NCBI RefSeq assembly: GCF_900112245.1
Contig: NZ_FOYX01000001.1
Span: forward strand, 1,475,856-1,539,855
DNA: 64,000 nt
Origin: Maribacter stanieri
GTDB lineage: Bacteria; Bacteroidota; Bacteroidia; Flavobacteriales; Flavobacteriaceae
Reading direction: 5' to 3'
Shown here: piece after piece, positions 46,993-57,315 of the stretch
How positions within the stretch are numbered: position 1 is the first letter of the stretch
Layout: each line of letters opens with the position of its first letter
The notes under the pieces: model-generated
What the model was told of the DNA's origin: nothing
Seen by the model: only the letters and a program-made list of their open reading frames with translations
The model's database searches: none
Translations under genes and position numbers: made by a program

Positions 46993-49830
46993 ATGGCAGA
47001 CAATGCGAAAATAAGGCTTAATAAAGTTCTTCGTGAACTTAATATTTCCTTGGATAGGGCAGTGGACTTTCTTAACGGAAAAGGACATGATGTGGAAGCG
47101 AGGCCTACCACTAAAATTTCCGATGATGTTTATCAGGTTTTGCTTGACGAGTTCCAGACGGACAAGAGTAAAAAAGTTGCATCAAAGGAAGTTGGTGAAG
47201 AAAAACGAAAAGAGAAGGAGGCTATTCGAGTTCAATTAGAAAAAGAACAAGAAGATCGTCGCTTGGCCCGTGAGCGAAGAAACGCCGAAACTGAAGAGAA
47301 TACCTTAGTTGGTAAGGTTGAACTTGCTGGTCCTAAAATGGTAGGTAAAATTGACCTGAATCCTAAAAAGAAGGTTGAAGAACCTATTAAGGAGACTCCA
47401 AAAGCTGAGGAGAAACTTGCTCCTAAAGTCGAGGAAAAGGTTACGCCTAAAGTTGAAATTTTGGAAACTCGTAAGGTTATATTAGAAAAACCTAAGGTCG
47501 TTGCACCTGCGGTTAAAAAGCCTGAAGAAAAGAAAGAGGAGCCAAAAGTAGAAGCGCCAAAAGCTGAAACACCGAAAGTTGAAGCCACTAAAAAGGCAGA
47601 GGTTAAAGAAACTCCAAAAGAACCAGTAGTGGAAGCTGCTCCAGAACCTGAAGCTCCAAAAACTATTGAAACGCAATACCAGAAATTAACTGGACCAAAA
47701 ATTGCTGGAGAGAAAATCGATCTTAGTAAGTTCGAGAAGCCTAAGAAAAAGAAAGAAGAGAAAAAACCTGCAGATAGAGCAAGTACGGATCGTAAAAAGA
47801 GACGTAGAAGAATTGTTACAAAGAATCCTTCTGGTCCTGGTCAAAGTAGAGGTACGGCTAACACTGGAGATAGAAATAAAGGTAGGGGTAGATTTGCGCC
47901 TGTAGCAAAAGTGGAGCCTACTGAAGAAGATGTACAAAAACAAGTGCGTGAAACCCTAGAAAAACTTCAAGGTAAATCCAAGAAGGGTAAAGGGGCTAAG
48001 TACAGAAGAAGTAAAAGAGATCAGCATAGAGAGCAGACTGAGAAAGATTTAGAACAACAGGAATTAGAGAACAAGGTACTTAAGGTTACTGAGTTCGTTA
48101 CTGCAACTGAGGTTGCTACTATGATGGGTGTTTCTACGACAGAAATTATTTCTGCATGTATGTCCTTAGGTTTAATGGTAACAATGAATCAGCGTTTAGA
48201 TGCTGAGACTTTGTCTATTGTAGCTGAAGAATTTGGTTATGAAGTTGATTTCGTAACGGCAGATATAGAAGAAAGTATAGTTGAAGAAGTTGACGCTCCT
48301 GAAGACTTAAAGCCAAGAGCTCCTATTGTAACAGTAATGGGTCACGTGGATCACGGTAAAACATCTTTATTGGATTATATCCGTAAAGAAAATGTTATTG
48401 CCGGTGAAAGTGGTGGTATTACTCAGCATATTGGTGCTTATGGTGTTACTTTAGAAAATGGAGAGCGTATAGCTTTCTTAGATACCCCTGGTCACGAGGC
48501 GTTTACCGCTATGCGTGCTAGAGGTGCTCAAGTTACCGATATTGCAATTATTGTTGTAGCGGCTGATGATGATATCATGCCACAAACGAAGGAGGCTATT
48601 AGTCATGCGCAAGCAGCTGGTGTGCCAATCGTTTTTGCTATTAACAAGGTTGATAAATCAACAGCTAATCCTGATAAGATTAAAGAAGGTTTAGCACAAA
48701 TGAATTTGTTAGTAGAAGATTGGGGTGGTAAAATTCAGTCTCATGATATCTCAGCAAAGACAGGTTTAGGTGTTAAGGAATTATTAGAGAAAGTATTGCT
48801 TGAAGCTGAAATTTTAGAGCTTAAAGCAAATCCGGATAAACATGCGACCGGTACAGTTGTAGAAGCTTTTCTAGATAAAGGAAAAGGTTATGTTTCTACT
48901 GTATTGGTGCAGTCAGGTACGCTTAAGATAGGTGATTATGTGTTGGCCGGTACCACTAGTGGTAAGATAAAGGCAATGCAAGATGAAAGAGGAAACAGTG
49001 TTAAAGAAGTAGGACCTTCTAGACCAATATCTATATTAGGTCTTGATGGTGCTTCTCAAGCTGGTGATAAGTTCTATGTGTTAGAAGATGAGCGTGAAGC
49101 TAAACAAATAGCTTCTAGAAGATCTCAATTACAACGCGAGCAGTCAGTAAGAACTCAACGTCATATTACACTTGATGAAATTGGGCGTAGAATAGCGTTA
49201 GGGGAATTCAAAGAGCTTAATATTATTCTTAAGGGTGATGTTGATGGTTCGGTTGAGGCGTTAACAGATTCTTTCCAGAAATTATCTACAGATGAGATTC
49301 AGGTAAATATAATACACAAAGCAGTTGGTCCTATAACGGAATCAGATGTGTTGTTAGCTTCTGCATCGGATGCAGTTATAATTGGTTTTAATGTTAGACC
49401 AATGGGTAACGCTAAAGCTATTGCTGAAAAAGAAGAAATTGATATTCGTATGTATTCTATTATATATGCTGCTATCAATGATCTTAAAGATGCGATGGAA
49501 GGTATGTTGTCTCCTGAAATGAAAGAAGAGATTTCTGGTACAGCTGAAATTAGAGAGACATTTAAAATCTCTAAAATTGGTACCATTGCGGGTTGTATGG
49601 TTACTAGTGGTAAAATCTTTAGAAACTCTAATATTAGATTAATACGTGACGGTGTGGTAATATACACTGGTACTTTAACATCTTTAAAACGATTTAAAGA
49701 TGATGTTAGAGAAGTAGCAAAAGGTTATGATTGTGGACTTCAGATTAAGAACTATAATGATATCAACGAAGGTGATATTGTCGAAGCATTCCAAGAGGTT
49801 GCTGTTAAGAAGAAGTTGAAATCTAAATAA
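46993..49830 (+). CDS. infB: Translation initiation factor IF-2
   Basis: A 945-residue GTPase that places initiator tRNA on the ribosome. Residues 1-50 are a small helical domain. Residues about 60-370 are a low-complexity Lys/Glu/Pro/Ala-rich region (for example [17 protein letters not shown]), followed by a basic RG/KR patch. The GTPase domain starts near residue 440 with [19 protein letters not shown] (G1), [16 protein letters not shown] (G3) and [10 protein letters not shown] (G4). Domains II to IV follow, ending near KKKLKSK. All GTP motifs are intact. It ends the rimP-nusA-infB operon at the terminator 49862-49894. Confidence 0.97.
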   Translation: MADNAKIRLNKVLRELNISLDRAVDFLNGKGHDVEARPTTKISDDVYQVLLDEFQTDKSKKVASKEVGEEKRKEKEAIRVQLEKEQEDRRLARERRNAETEENTLVGKVELAGPKMVGKIDLNPKKKVEEPIKETPKAEEKLAPKVEEKVTPKVEILETRKVILEKPKVVAPAVKKPEEKKEEPKVEAPKAETPKVEATKKAEVKETPKEPVVEAAPEPEAPKTIETQYQKLTGPKIAGEKIDLSKFEKPKKKKEEKKPADRASTDRKKRRRRIVTKNPSGPGQSRGTANTGDRNKGRGRFAPVAKVEPTEEDVQKQVRETLEKLQGKSKKGKGAKYRRSKRDQHREQTEKDLEQQELENKVLKVTEFVTATEVATMMGVSTTEIISACMSLGLMVTMNQRLDAETLSIVAEEFGYEVDFVTADIEESIVEEVDAPEDLKPRAPIVTVMGHVDHGKTSLLDYIRKENVIAGESGGITQHIGAYGVTLENGERIAFLDTPGHEAFTAMRARGAQVTDIAIIVVAADDDIMPQTKEAISHAQAAGVPIVFAINKVDKSTANPDKIKEGLAQMNLLVEDWGGKIQSHDISAKTGLGVKELLEKVLLEAEILELKANPDKHATGTVVEAFLDKGKGYVSTVLVQSGTLKIGDYVLAGTTSGKIKAMQDERGNSVKEVGPSRPISILGLDGASQAGDKFYVLEDEREAKQIASRRSQLQREQSVRTQRHITLDEIGRRIALGEFKELNIILKGDVDGSVEALTDSFQKLSTDEIQVNIIHKAVGPITESDVLLASASDAVIIGFNVRPMGNAKAIAEKEEIDIRMYSIIYAAINDLKDAMEGMLSPEMKEEISGTAEIRETFKISKIGTIAGCMVTSGKIFRNSNIRLIRDGVVIYTGTLTSLKRFKDDVREVAKGYDCGLQIKNYNDINEGDIVEAFQEVAVKKKLKSK

Positions 49831-49861
49831 ATAAATTAAAAGCTTCCTTTAAAATTATATC

Positions 49862-49894
49862 AAAAAAAAATCGACCTATTTGGTCGATTTTTTT
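49862..49894. terminator. Bidirectional terminator between infB and the SPOR gene
   Basis: Stem AAATCGACC / GGTCGATTT with loop TATTT, A run on the left, T run on the right. The stop codon of the minus-strand gene (49876-49878) begins in the stem and runs into the loop. Confidence 0.85.
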
Positions 49895-50247
49895 GGTTTT
49901 AATAACATCGCGTCTGGATACTTGACACGAACTTCATTGAACTTTCGTTCTGCATCTAATTTAGAAGTGAACCTTCCTACTCTTACACGATAGGTTGGTG
50001 AGTCAAAATCAATTTTTGAAGATAGTTCAGGGAAATCTTCTTCGACATTTGCTTTTATTCTTTGGGCTTTCGCGTAATTTCCGAAACCTACCTGTATTCT
50101 GTAATATTCATTATTGCTTAAAGAAGATTTGTATATCTCTAGCAATTGGTCAATCTTTTGGTCTTGCTGAATATTTACTTTAGCGCCTTGCGCGTAGCTA
50201 AAGTGCGTAATACATGCAAAAATTACCAAGGTACTTAGTGTTTTCAT
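49876..50247 (-). CDS. SPOR domain-containing exported protein
   Basis: A 123-residue exported protein. A signal peptide (MKTLSTLVIFACITHFSYAQ) precedes a short linker and one SPOR domain of about 75 residues with the two-repeat pattern YRIQVGFGNYAKAQRIKANV and YRVRVGRFTSKLDAERKFNEV. SPOR domains bind glycan strands stripped of stem peptides, often at the division site. There is no membrane anchor left after cleavage, so it should be soluble in the periplasm. It is divergent from the respiratory operon. Confidence 0.88.
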   Translation of the reverse strand: MKTLSTLVIFACITHFSYAQGAKVNIQQDQKIDQLLEIYKSSLSNNEYYRIQVGFGNYAKAQRIKANVEEDFPELSSKIDFDSPTYRVRVGRFTSKLDAERKFNEVRVKYPDAMLLKPKKSTK

Positions 50248-50362
50248 AACCTATTTGTAGTTTTATTTTCAATCATTGCAAAAGTAATTTATTCAGGATC
50301 AAACAAATAAATGGTTGTTTATTTAGAATATTTCTAAATTGTAAATTATAGATACATTAACA

Positions 50363-50393
50363 TTTTTCAAATAAAGTCTATGTCGTATTTTTG
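50363..50393 (+). promoter_or_regulatory. Probable promoter of the act-cox operon
   Basis: TTTT (50363-50366), a 19-base spacer and TATTTTTG (50386-50393) match the consensus with one mismatch in the -33 box. The leader would be about 80 bases. Confidence 0.55.
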
Positions 50394-50478
50394 TCTCCGA
50401 TTTAGGCATTTGGTGGATTGTAATTGGTTTCATCTATGACCAAAATCATGCCAAGATTCCGATAGAAATATTCGATAT

Positions 50479-51849
50479 ATGAAAAAGGTTCCAAACCGAA
50501 ATCAGTTTTCTAAAATTTTAGGTTTATCCCTAATAGCAATTTTATTTTCTGCAAGTCCATTAATAGCGCAGGATGCTGCTGCAGATGCAACAGCTGTAGA
50601 GGCTGCCGCTGGTGGTGGAGATGCAAAGAAGGGTAAAGCTTTGTTCAATCAGAACTGTGCTGCTTGTCACGCGTTAAATCGTAAGATGACGGGGCCTGCA
50701 TTAGAAAATGTGGAAAGTAGATTAAGTGAAGATGAAGGTTTAGATAGAGAGTGGCTTTATGCTTGGATTAAAAATAGTCCAGCTGTTATAAAGTCAGGTG
50801 ATGCTTATGCAAACAAGTTGTATGCTGAATACAATCAAGCTGCAATGACGGCATTTCCAACATTGTCTAACACTGACATTGATGATATATTGGCATATAC
50901 TGCTGCTGCACCCGCTGCAGCTCCTGCCACTGCTGCTGGGGATGTTCAGTCGGCTGCCGGAGGAAGTGGTTCTTCATCCGGGGTTTCAAATGAAATTATT
51001 TTAGGTGCCTTAGTATTGGTATTTGGGTTGTTGGTGGTCATGTTGCTATTGGTTAATAAGACATTGCAGCGTATAGCTCAAGCAAACGGAATAGCGATAG
51101 AGAAAGAAGGTGCCGCGAAAAGAACTCCAATTTGGAAAGCTTTTGCTCAAAATCAATTTTTAGTTATTGTTACTGCAATACTATTATTGTTAGGTAGTGC
51201 TTATTTCGCTTATGGATGGATGATGCAGGTTGGTGTAGATCAAGGTTATGCTCCTATTCAGCCAATTCATTATTCTCATAAGATACATGCTGGTGATAAT
51301 AAAATTGAATGTAAATATTGTCACTCATCAGCACGAGTTTCTAAAACATCTGGAATACCATCTCTGAATGTTTGTATGAACTGTCATAAATCTATTTACG
51401 AGTACACGGGTAATCCAGAAGGTCCTTCGCAAGAAGATTTAGAAAATGGGTACACTAATGAGTTTTATACAGGTGAGATCAAGAAGTTGTATAAAGCAGT
51501 TGGTTGGGATGAGGAAAATCAAAAATATACTGGTGAGAGTCAGCCAGTAGAATGGATTAGAGTTCATAACCTTCCTGATTTTGCTTACTTTAATCACTCG
51601 CAGCACGTTTCTGTTGCAGGTGTGGATTGTCAAACTTGTCACGGTCCTGTAGAGGAAATGGAAATTATGTATCAATATTCTCCTTTGACTATGGGGTGGT
51701 GTATTGATTGCCATAGAGAGACCAATGTTAAGGTTGAAGGTAACGAGTATTACGAGAAAATACATGCAGAGCTTTCTAAGAAGTACGGTGTAGATAATTT
51801 AACAGCTGCTCAGTTGGGTGGTCTGGAATGTGGTAAGTGTCACTATTAA
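50479..51849 (+). CDS. actA: Alternative Complex III subunit ActA, hexaheme cytochrome c (fused N-terminal cytochrome domain)
   Basis: A 456-residue c-type cytochrome of the quinol:cytochrome c oxidoreductase ACIII. A signal peptide (residues 1-30) is followed by a class I cytochrome c domain with CAACH at 60-64 and a possible distal Met123. An Ala/Pro/Ser-rich linker leads to TM helices at about 172-193 and 227-250. The C-terminal multiheme part has CKYCH (278), CMNCH (299), CQTCH (384), CIDCH (408) and CGKCH (451). The five C-terminal hemes match the pentaheme ActA described in Rhodothermus; the first domain is extra. It is the first gene of an eight-gene operon. Confidence 0.93.
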   Translation: MKKVPNRNQFSKILGLSLIAILFSASPLIAQDAAADATAVEAAAGGGDAKKGKALFNQNCAACHALNRKMTGPALENVESRLSEDEGLDREWLYAWIKNSPAVIKSGDAYANKLYAEYNQAAMTAFPTLSNTDIDDILAYTAAAPAAAPATAAGDVQSAAGGSGSSSGVSNEIILGALVLVFGLLVVMLLLVNKTLQRIAQANGIAIEKEGAAKRTPIWKAFAQNQFLVIVTAILLLLGSAYFAYGWMMQVGVDQGYAPIQPIHYSHKIHAGDNKIECKYCHSSARVSKTSGIPSLNVCMNCHKSIYEYTGNPEGPSQEDLENGYTNEFYTGEIKKLYKAVGWDEENQKYTGESQPVEWIRVHNLPDFAYFNHSQHVSVAGVDCQTCHGPVEEMEIMYQYSPLTMGWCIDCHRETNVKVEGNEYYEKIHAELSKKYGVDNLTAAQLGGLECGKCHY

Positions 51850-51882
51850 TAATAATTTAAAGAAGCTAATTACAGAATACGT

Positions 51883-54800
51883 ATGGCATCAAACAAAAAA
51901 TATTGGAAGAACGAGGCGGAGTTAAATCCTAACGATTCCATTGTTGAGGCGCTAAAGCAGAATGAATTTGTAGAGCAGATTCCTGTGGATGATTTCTTGG
52001 GTGACAAGGAAACTTTGTCTTCTACAAACACAAATCGTAGAGATTTCTTGAAGTATGTTGGGTTTAGTACCGCGGCAGCTTCTTTAGCAGCATGTGAAGG
52101 ACCGGTTGTAAAATCGATTCCTTATGTTGTTTTGCCTGAAAATATAGTGCCGGGAGTTGCTAATTATTATGCGACTACTGTAGCTAATGGATTTGACTTT
52201 GCAAGTATATTGATCAAAACTCGTGAAGGTCGTCCTATCAAGGTTGAGAATAATACCTTGGCGAAAATAGGCGGTTCTGCAAATGCTAGAATTCAAGGTT
52301 CAGTTCTTTCTTTGTACGATAGTACAAGATTGCAAGGGCCGATGGCGAACGGTGAGCCTGTTGAATGGGATGTGCTGAAAGCAACGGTTAAAGCTAAAAT
52401 GGGTGGACTTAAAGGTTCGGCTAAGAAAATAGCGATACTTACGCAAACATATGCCAGTCCATCAACAGATCGATTAATGGCAGATTTAGTTGCTGCTAAT
52501 GAGAATGTTGTTCATGTAACTTATGATGCAATATCAGAGGATGCTGCTTTAAATGCTTTTGAAAATAAATACGGTGAGCGTGCTTTAGCGGATTACGATT
52601 TTGAAAAAGCTGATCTTATAGTTTCTTTTGGTGCGGATTTTATTGCTGATTGGCAAGGTGGCGGATATGATGCTGGTTATTCTAGAGGTCGTGTGCCTAA
52701 GAACGGTAAAATGTCAAGACATGTACAGTTAGAGGCGAATATGTCATTAACTGGTGCTAACGCAGATAAGCGTGTGGCTATGAAGCCAAGTGCTCAGAAA
52801 GTTGTTTTGGCTAAATTATACGGTAAATTAAATGGTACATCTGTCGGTGGTAACACTTCAGAATATGATGTATTAGTTGATTCTATTGCTGCGGAAATTA
52901 AGAAGGCTGGATCTAATGCGGTTGTTGTTACTGGGTTGGATGATGTAAATGCTCAGGCGGTTGTTTTGGCAATTAATGAGATGTTATCAAGTAAGGCTTT
53001 TGATACTGCTGCTCCTAAGTATATTAGAAAGGGTAGTGTTAAGGCTGTAAATGCTTTAATTGCCGATATGAAAGCTGGTAGGGTTGGTGCTTTGTTAATG
53101 GACGGGGTTAATCCTGTTTATTCTTTGCCTAATGCAGCAGATTTCAAAGAAGGTTTGGCTAAAGTAGACCTTACAGTTGCATTTTCAACCAATTGGAATG
53201 AGACTACTGAAGCTGTTCAGTATGTAGGTGCAACAAACCATTACTTAGAGTCTTGGGGAGATGTTCAGATAAAAAAGGGGCATTACAGTTTAATGCAACC
53301 AACAATTAAAGAATTATTTGATACGAAGCAGTTCCAAACTGTAGTTTTAGAGCTATTAGGAAGTGAGCAATCGTATTATGATTATATAAAAGATACTTGG
53401 TCAAGTAGTGTTCTTAACGGAGCTAATTGGAATCAAGCATTGCAAGATGGTGTTTTCAGTGCCGATACAATGGTAGTGAATGAAGAAGGTGCTGCTCAAA
53501 ATGTAGTTGCATCGGAAACACCAACTGAGGTAGTGGCGAATACTTCTATGGCTTCGGCGATACGTAGTCTAGCAAATACTACTAGCGAAGGAATGGAGCT
53601 TACTTTATATTCAAAAGTAGGTATGGGTGATGGGCAGCAGGCAAGTAACCCTTGGCTTCAAGAGTTTCCTGATCCAATTACAAGAGTGTCTTGGGATAAT
53701 TATGTTACTATATCTAAGGCGGATGCTGTTGAATTAGGTGTAGAGAATGTAAATGTCGCAAATGGCGGTATGGATGGTAACTATGTTAAGCTAACCGTTA
53801 ACGGTGTTAGTTTAGAAAAAGTTCCTGTAGTTGTGCAGCCTGGTCAAGCAAAAGGTACTGTAGGTCTTTCTTTTGGTTATGGTAAAAAAGTAGGCTTGAA
53901 AGAGGATATGCAAACAGGTGTTAATGCATTTGCTTTGTATGACGGTTTCAATGCTAACCAATCTGTAAGTGTAGAGAAAGTAGCAGGAAATCATGAGTTT
54001 GCTTGTATTCAATTGCATAAAACCCTAATGGGTAGAGGTGATATCATAAAGGAAACAACTTTAGAGATATTCAATACAAAAAATCATTCTGAGTGGAATG
54101 AAGTTCCTATGGTTTCTTTAGATCATCAAGAGGTTCCCGCAACTTCGGTTGATTTATGGGACAGCTTTGATCGTACTATTGGGCATCATTTTAATATGTC
54201 TATCGATTTAAATGCATGTACCGGTTGTGGTTCTTGTGTTATCGCTTGTCATGCTGAAAATAATGTACCTGTTGTAGGTAAGGCTGAAGTAAGAAAGTCT
54301 AGGGATATGCACTGGTTGCGTATCGATAGATATTATTCTTCAGAAGAAACTTTTGAAGGAGATAATCAGAAGAAAGATGGTTTTGATGGTTTATCTGGTG
54401 ATAATGGTTCATTAGGAGGTTTCGGAGAATTGGAAGATCCTTCTGCTAATCCTCAAGTGGCATTTCAGCCGGTTATGTGTCAGCATTGTAATCATGCGCC
54501 TTGTGAAACTGTTTGTCCTGTAGCGGCAACATCACATGGTAGACAAGGTCAGAATCAAATGGCTTATAACAGATGTGTAGGTACAAGATATTGTGCAAAT
54601 AACTGTCCTTATAAAGTACGTAGATTTAACTGGTTCTTGTATAATAACAATGATGAGTTTGATTTCCACATGAATAATGATTTGGGTAAAATGGTATTGA
54701 ACCCAGATGTAAATGTTCGTTCTCGTGGAGTAATTGAGAAATGTTCTATGTGTATTCAAAAAACACAGAAGACTATTTTAGATGCCAAGAGAGATGGGCG

Positions 54801-55002
54801 TGTTATTGAAGATGGAGAGTTTCAAACAGCTTGTTCTTCTGCTTGTAGTAATGGAGCCATAGTATTTGGTGATGTTAATGATGAGAAGAGTAAAGTTGCA
54901 GAATTAAAAGCGAGTGATCGTATGTACCATTTATTGGAGCATGTAGGTACTCAACCAAATGTTTTCTACCATGTTAAGGTTAGAAACACCAACGAAGCAT
55001 AA
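51883..55002 (+). CDS. actB: ACIII subunit ActB, molybdopterin-oxidoreductase-like iron-sulfur protein
   Basis: A 1039-residue periplasmic subunit. The Tat motif RRDFLKYVGFS near residue 48 is followed by a lipobox-like SLAAC, so it is probably a Tat-exported lipoprotein. Residues about 90-720 resemble molybdopterin oxidoreductases, but ACIII ActB is known not to bind the cofactor. The C-terminal ferredoxin-like part has four Cys groups: 779/782/785/789, 866/869/874/878, 898/904/908 and 954/957/984/988. Three [4Fe-4S] and one [3Fe-4S] cluster are expected, the group with only three Cys being the likely [3Fe-4S]. It carries electrons from quinol towards the heme subunits. Confidence 0.94.
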   Translation: MASNKKYWKNEAELNPNDSIVEALKQNEFVEQIPVDDFLGDKETLSSTNTNRRDFLKYVGFSTAAASLAACEGPVVKSIPYVVLPENIVPGVANYYATTVANGFDFASILIKTREGRPIKVENNTLAKIGGSANARIQGSVLSLYDSTRLQGPMANGEPVEWDVLKATVKAKMGGLKGSAKKIAILTQTYASPSTDRLMADLVAANENVVHVTYDAISEDAALNAFENKYGERALADYDFEKADLIVSFGADFIADWQGGGYDAGYSRGRVPKNGKMSRHVQLEANMSLTGANADKRVAMKPSAQKVVLAKLYGKLNGTSVGGNTSEYDVLVDSIAAEIKKAGSNAVVVTGLDDVNAQAVVLAINEMLSSKAFDTAAPKYIRKGSVKAVNALIADMKAGRVGALLMDGVNPVYSLPNAADFKEGLAKVDLTVAFSTNWNETTEAVQYVGATNHYLESWGDVQIKKGHYSLMQPTIKELFDTKQFQTVVLELLGSEQSYYDYIKDTWSSSVLNGANWNQALQDGVFSADTMVVNEEGAAQNVVASETPTEVVANTSMASAIRSLANTTSEGMELTLYSKVGMGDGQQASNPWLQEFPDPITRVSWDNYVTISKADAVELGVENVNVANGGMDGNYVKLTVNGVSLEKVPVVVQPGQAKGTVGLSFGYGKKVGLKEDMQTGVNAFALYDGFNANQSVSVEKVAGNHEFACIQLHKTLMGRGDIIKETTLEIFNTKNHSEWNEVPMVSLDHQEVPATSVDLWDSFDRTIGHHFNMSIDLNACTGCGSCVIACHAENNVPVVGKAEVRKSRDMHWLRIDRYYSSEETFEGDNQKKDGFDGLSGDNGSLGGFGELEDPSANPQVAFQPVMCQHCNHAPCETVCPVAATSHGRQGQNQMAYNRCVGTRYCANNCPYKVRRFNWFLYNNNDEFDFHMNNDLGKMVLNPDVNVRSRGVIEKCSMCIQKTQKTILDAKRDGRVIEDGEFQTACSSACSNGAIVFGDVNDEKSKVAELKASDRMYHLLEHVGTQPNVFYHVKVRNTNEA

Positions 55003-55034
55003 ACAATAGTAGAAAGTAATTATAACAAAAGTCT

Positions 55035-56780
55035 ATGGCGTCGCATTACGAAGCACCTATACGTAAACCCCTAGTAATTGGGAACAAAGGCTACCACGAT
55101 GTAACTGTGGATATTGCCGCCCCAGTAGAAGGAAGAGCAAATAAGCATTGGTGGATAGTTTTTTCCATTGCCTTAGTGGCATTTCTTTGGGGAGTAGGTT
55201 GTATTATTTACACAGTCTCTACCGGTATCGGTACTTGGGGTCTTAATAAAACAGTTAACTGGGCTTGGGATATTACCAACTTTGTTTGGTGGGTAGGAAT
55301 CGGACATGCCGGTACTTTGATCTCAGCGGTATTATTATTGTTTCGTCAAAAATGGAGAATGGCAATTAACCGTTCTGCAGAAGCAATGACCATATTTTCG
55401 GTTGTACAAGCAGGTTTGTTTCCAATTATTCACATGGGTAGGCCATGGTTGGCTTACTGGGTACTTCCAATTCCAAACCAATTTGGATCATTGTGGGTGA
55501 ACTTTAACTCTCCACTTCTTTGGGATGTATTTGCGATATCAACATATCTTTCTGTTTCATTAGTATTCTGGTGGACAGGTTTACTGCCAGATTTCGCTAT
55601 GATTCGTGATAGGGCTGTATTGCCTTTCCAAAAGAAAATCTATAGCTTGTTAAGTTTTGGTTGGACAGGTCGTGCTAAAGATTGGCAACGATTTGAAGAA
55701 GTATCTTTGGTACTTGCTGGTTTAGCAACGCCTTTGGTATTATCTGTACATACTATTGTATCATTTGACTTTGCTACTTCGGTAATACCAGGTTGGCATA
55801 CAACTATCTTTCCACCTTATTTCGTTGCTGGGGCTATCTTTTCTGGTTTCGCAATGGTGAACACATTATTAATAATAATGAGAAAGGTATGTCACTTAGA
55901 AAATTATATTACTATTCAGCATATTGAGTTGATGAACATCGTAATAATGCTTACAGGATCTATTGTAGGTTGTGCATATATTACAGAGTTATTCATGGCA
56001 TGGTATTCTGGTGTTGAATACGAACAGTATGCTTTCTTGAATAGAGCAACCGGACCTTACTGGTGGGCTTACTGGTCAATGATGACTTGTAACGTATTCT
56101 CTCCACAGTTTATGTGGTTTAAGAAACTTAGAACAAGTATTATGTTCTCTTTCTTTATATCTATTATAGTAAACATAGGTATGTGGTTCGAGAGATTCGT
56201 AATTATCGTAACTTCTTTACATAGAGATTACCTTCCATCATCTTGGACAATGTTCTCGCCGACATTTGTTGATATCGGTATATTCATTGGTACTATTGGT
56301 TTCTTTTTCGTTCTATTTCTTTTATATGCTAGAACGTTCCCTGTTATTGCCCAGGCAGAAGTTAAATCTATTTTAAAAGCTTCTGGTGAAAAGTATAAAA
56401 CACTAAGGGATGCAGGTAAGCCATTGTATACAATTACTCCATTAAAAAGTGAAGTAAGAGAACCAATTACTGATGATGTCATAATGGGTGAGGTAAAAGC
56501 ACCTGTTGATGATAAGATTGGTGTATCAGACTTGTTAAGTGCAGTTGGAACATTCGATGCTACAACTCAACAACCTGATAATTTGAAAAAAGTAAAAGGT
56601 ATTGGTCCACAAATGGAGGCTACTTTAAACGAAATTGGAATTTATACATTCGCTCAAGTTGCTAGAATGACCGAGAGCGAGTACAATTTGTTAGATTCTA
56701 TTACAGGTTCTTTCCCAGGTAGAGCTCAACGTGATGACTGGGCAGGACAAGCAGCAATTTTATTAAATAACAAAAGATAA
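55035..56780 (+). CDS. actC: ACIII subunit ActC, NrfD-like quinol-binding membrane protein with C-terminal HhH domain
   Basis: A 581-residue NrfD-family subunit with about ten TM helices (first around residues 38-60) and the quinol site of ACIII. The stretches NFVWWVGIGHAGTLISAVLLL and NRSAEAMTIFSVVQAGLFPIIHMGRPWL (both shown in part) are family hallmarks. ActC usually ends near residue 460-480. Here a cytoplasmic tail follows, and residues 515-581 form a helix-hairpin-helix domain: DNLKKVKGIGPQMEATLNE, ending GRAQRDDWAGQAAILL. S2 (rpsB, this window) carries a related domain. The gene lies 32 bases after actB and 2 before actD. Confidence 0.94.
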   Translation: MASHYEAPIRKPLVIGNKGYHDVTVDIAAPVEGRANKHWWIVFSIALVAFLWGVGCIIYTVSTGIGTWGLNKTVNWAWDITNFVWWVGIGHAGTLISAVLLLFRQKWRMAINRSAEAMTIFSVVQAGLFPIIHMGRPWLAYWVLPIPNQFGSLWVNFNSPLLWDVFAISTYLSVSLVFWWTGLLPDFAMIRDRAVLPFQKKIYSLLSFGWTGRAKDWQRFEEVSLVLAGLATPLVLSVHTIVSFDFATSVIPGWHTTIFPPYFVAGAIFSGFAMVNTLLIIMRKVCHLENYITIQHIELMNIVIMLTGSIVGCAYITELFMAWYSGVEYEQYAFLNRATGPYWWAYWSMMTCNVFSPQFMWFKKLRTSIMFSFFISIIVNIGMWFERFVIIVTSLHRDYLPSSWTMFSPTFVDIGIFIGTIGFFFVLFLLYARTFPVIAQAEVKSILKASGEKYKTLRDAGKPLYTITPLKSEVREPITDDVIMGEVKAPVDDKIGVSDLLSAVGTFDATTQQPDNLKKVKGIGPQMEATLNEIGIYTFAQVARMTESEYNLLDSITGSFPGRAQRDDWAGQAAILLNNKR

Positions 56781-56782
56781 AT

Positions 56783-57313
56783 ATGGCATCTAAAGTTATA
56801 CACGCTTTTTACGATGATGATGATATTCTTATGCTTGCCGTTAAAAAGGTAAAAGCAGCGAAACATCATATTGACGAAGTATACTGTCCTTTTCCTGTAC
56901 ACGGGTTGGATAAAGCTATGGGGTTAGCTCCAACAAGATTAGCAATTACAGCGTTTCTATATGGTTGTGTTGGTCTTACTGTTGCAGTGTTAATGATGAA
57001 TTACATCATGATAGAAGATTGGCCACAAGATATTGGTGGTAAACCAAGTTTTAGCTACTTGGAAAACATGCCGGCATTTGTGCCTATTATGTTCGAATTA
57101 ACGGTTTTCTTTGCTGCCCATTTAATGGTTATAACATTCTATTTAAGAAGTAGATTATGGCCTTTTAAAGAAGCTGAGAATCCAGATGTTAGAACTACGG
57201 ATGATCATTTTTTGATGGAGATAGAAATCCATGACAACGAGCAAGAATTAAGAGACTTATTAATGGATACTGGTGCAGTTGAAATTAACATCTCAGAAAA
57301 AAACAGTCATTAA
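56783..57313 (+). CDS. actD: ACIII subunit ActD (DUF3341)
   Basis: A 176-residue subunit. The N-terminal soluble part (residues 1-48: HAFYDDDDILMLAVKKVKAA, then EVYCPFPVHGLDKAMGL) is the DUF3341 signature, followed by two TM helices at about 50-72 and 95-118 and a C-terminal cytoplasmic tail. ActD helps to hold ActC and ActF in the membrane part of the complex and has no cofactor. It is two bases after actC and two before actE, with tight coupling. Confidence 0.93.
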   Translation: MASKVIHAFYDDDDILMLAVKKVKAAKHHIDEVYCPFPVHGLDKAMGLAPTRLAITAFLYGCVGLTVAVLMMNYIMIEDWPQDIGGKPSFSYLENMPAFVPIMFELTVFFAAHLMVITFYLRSRLWPFKEAENPDVRTTDDHFLMEIEIHDNEQELRDLLMDTGAVEINISEKNSH

Positions 57314-57315
57314 AT

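Noticed and set aside
47400..47700. Repeated Lys/Glu/Pro/Ala codons in infB as a tandem repeat or CRISPR-like array
   Set aside because: It is the normal low-complexity linker of IF-2, with no regular repeat-spacer structure.
52000..54100. ActB as a true molybdenum oxidoreductase
   Set aside because: Position, operon and C-terminal clusters identify Alternative Complex III, whose ActB is known to lack the cofactor.
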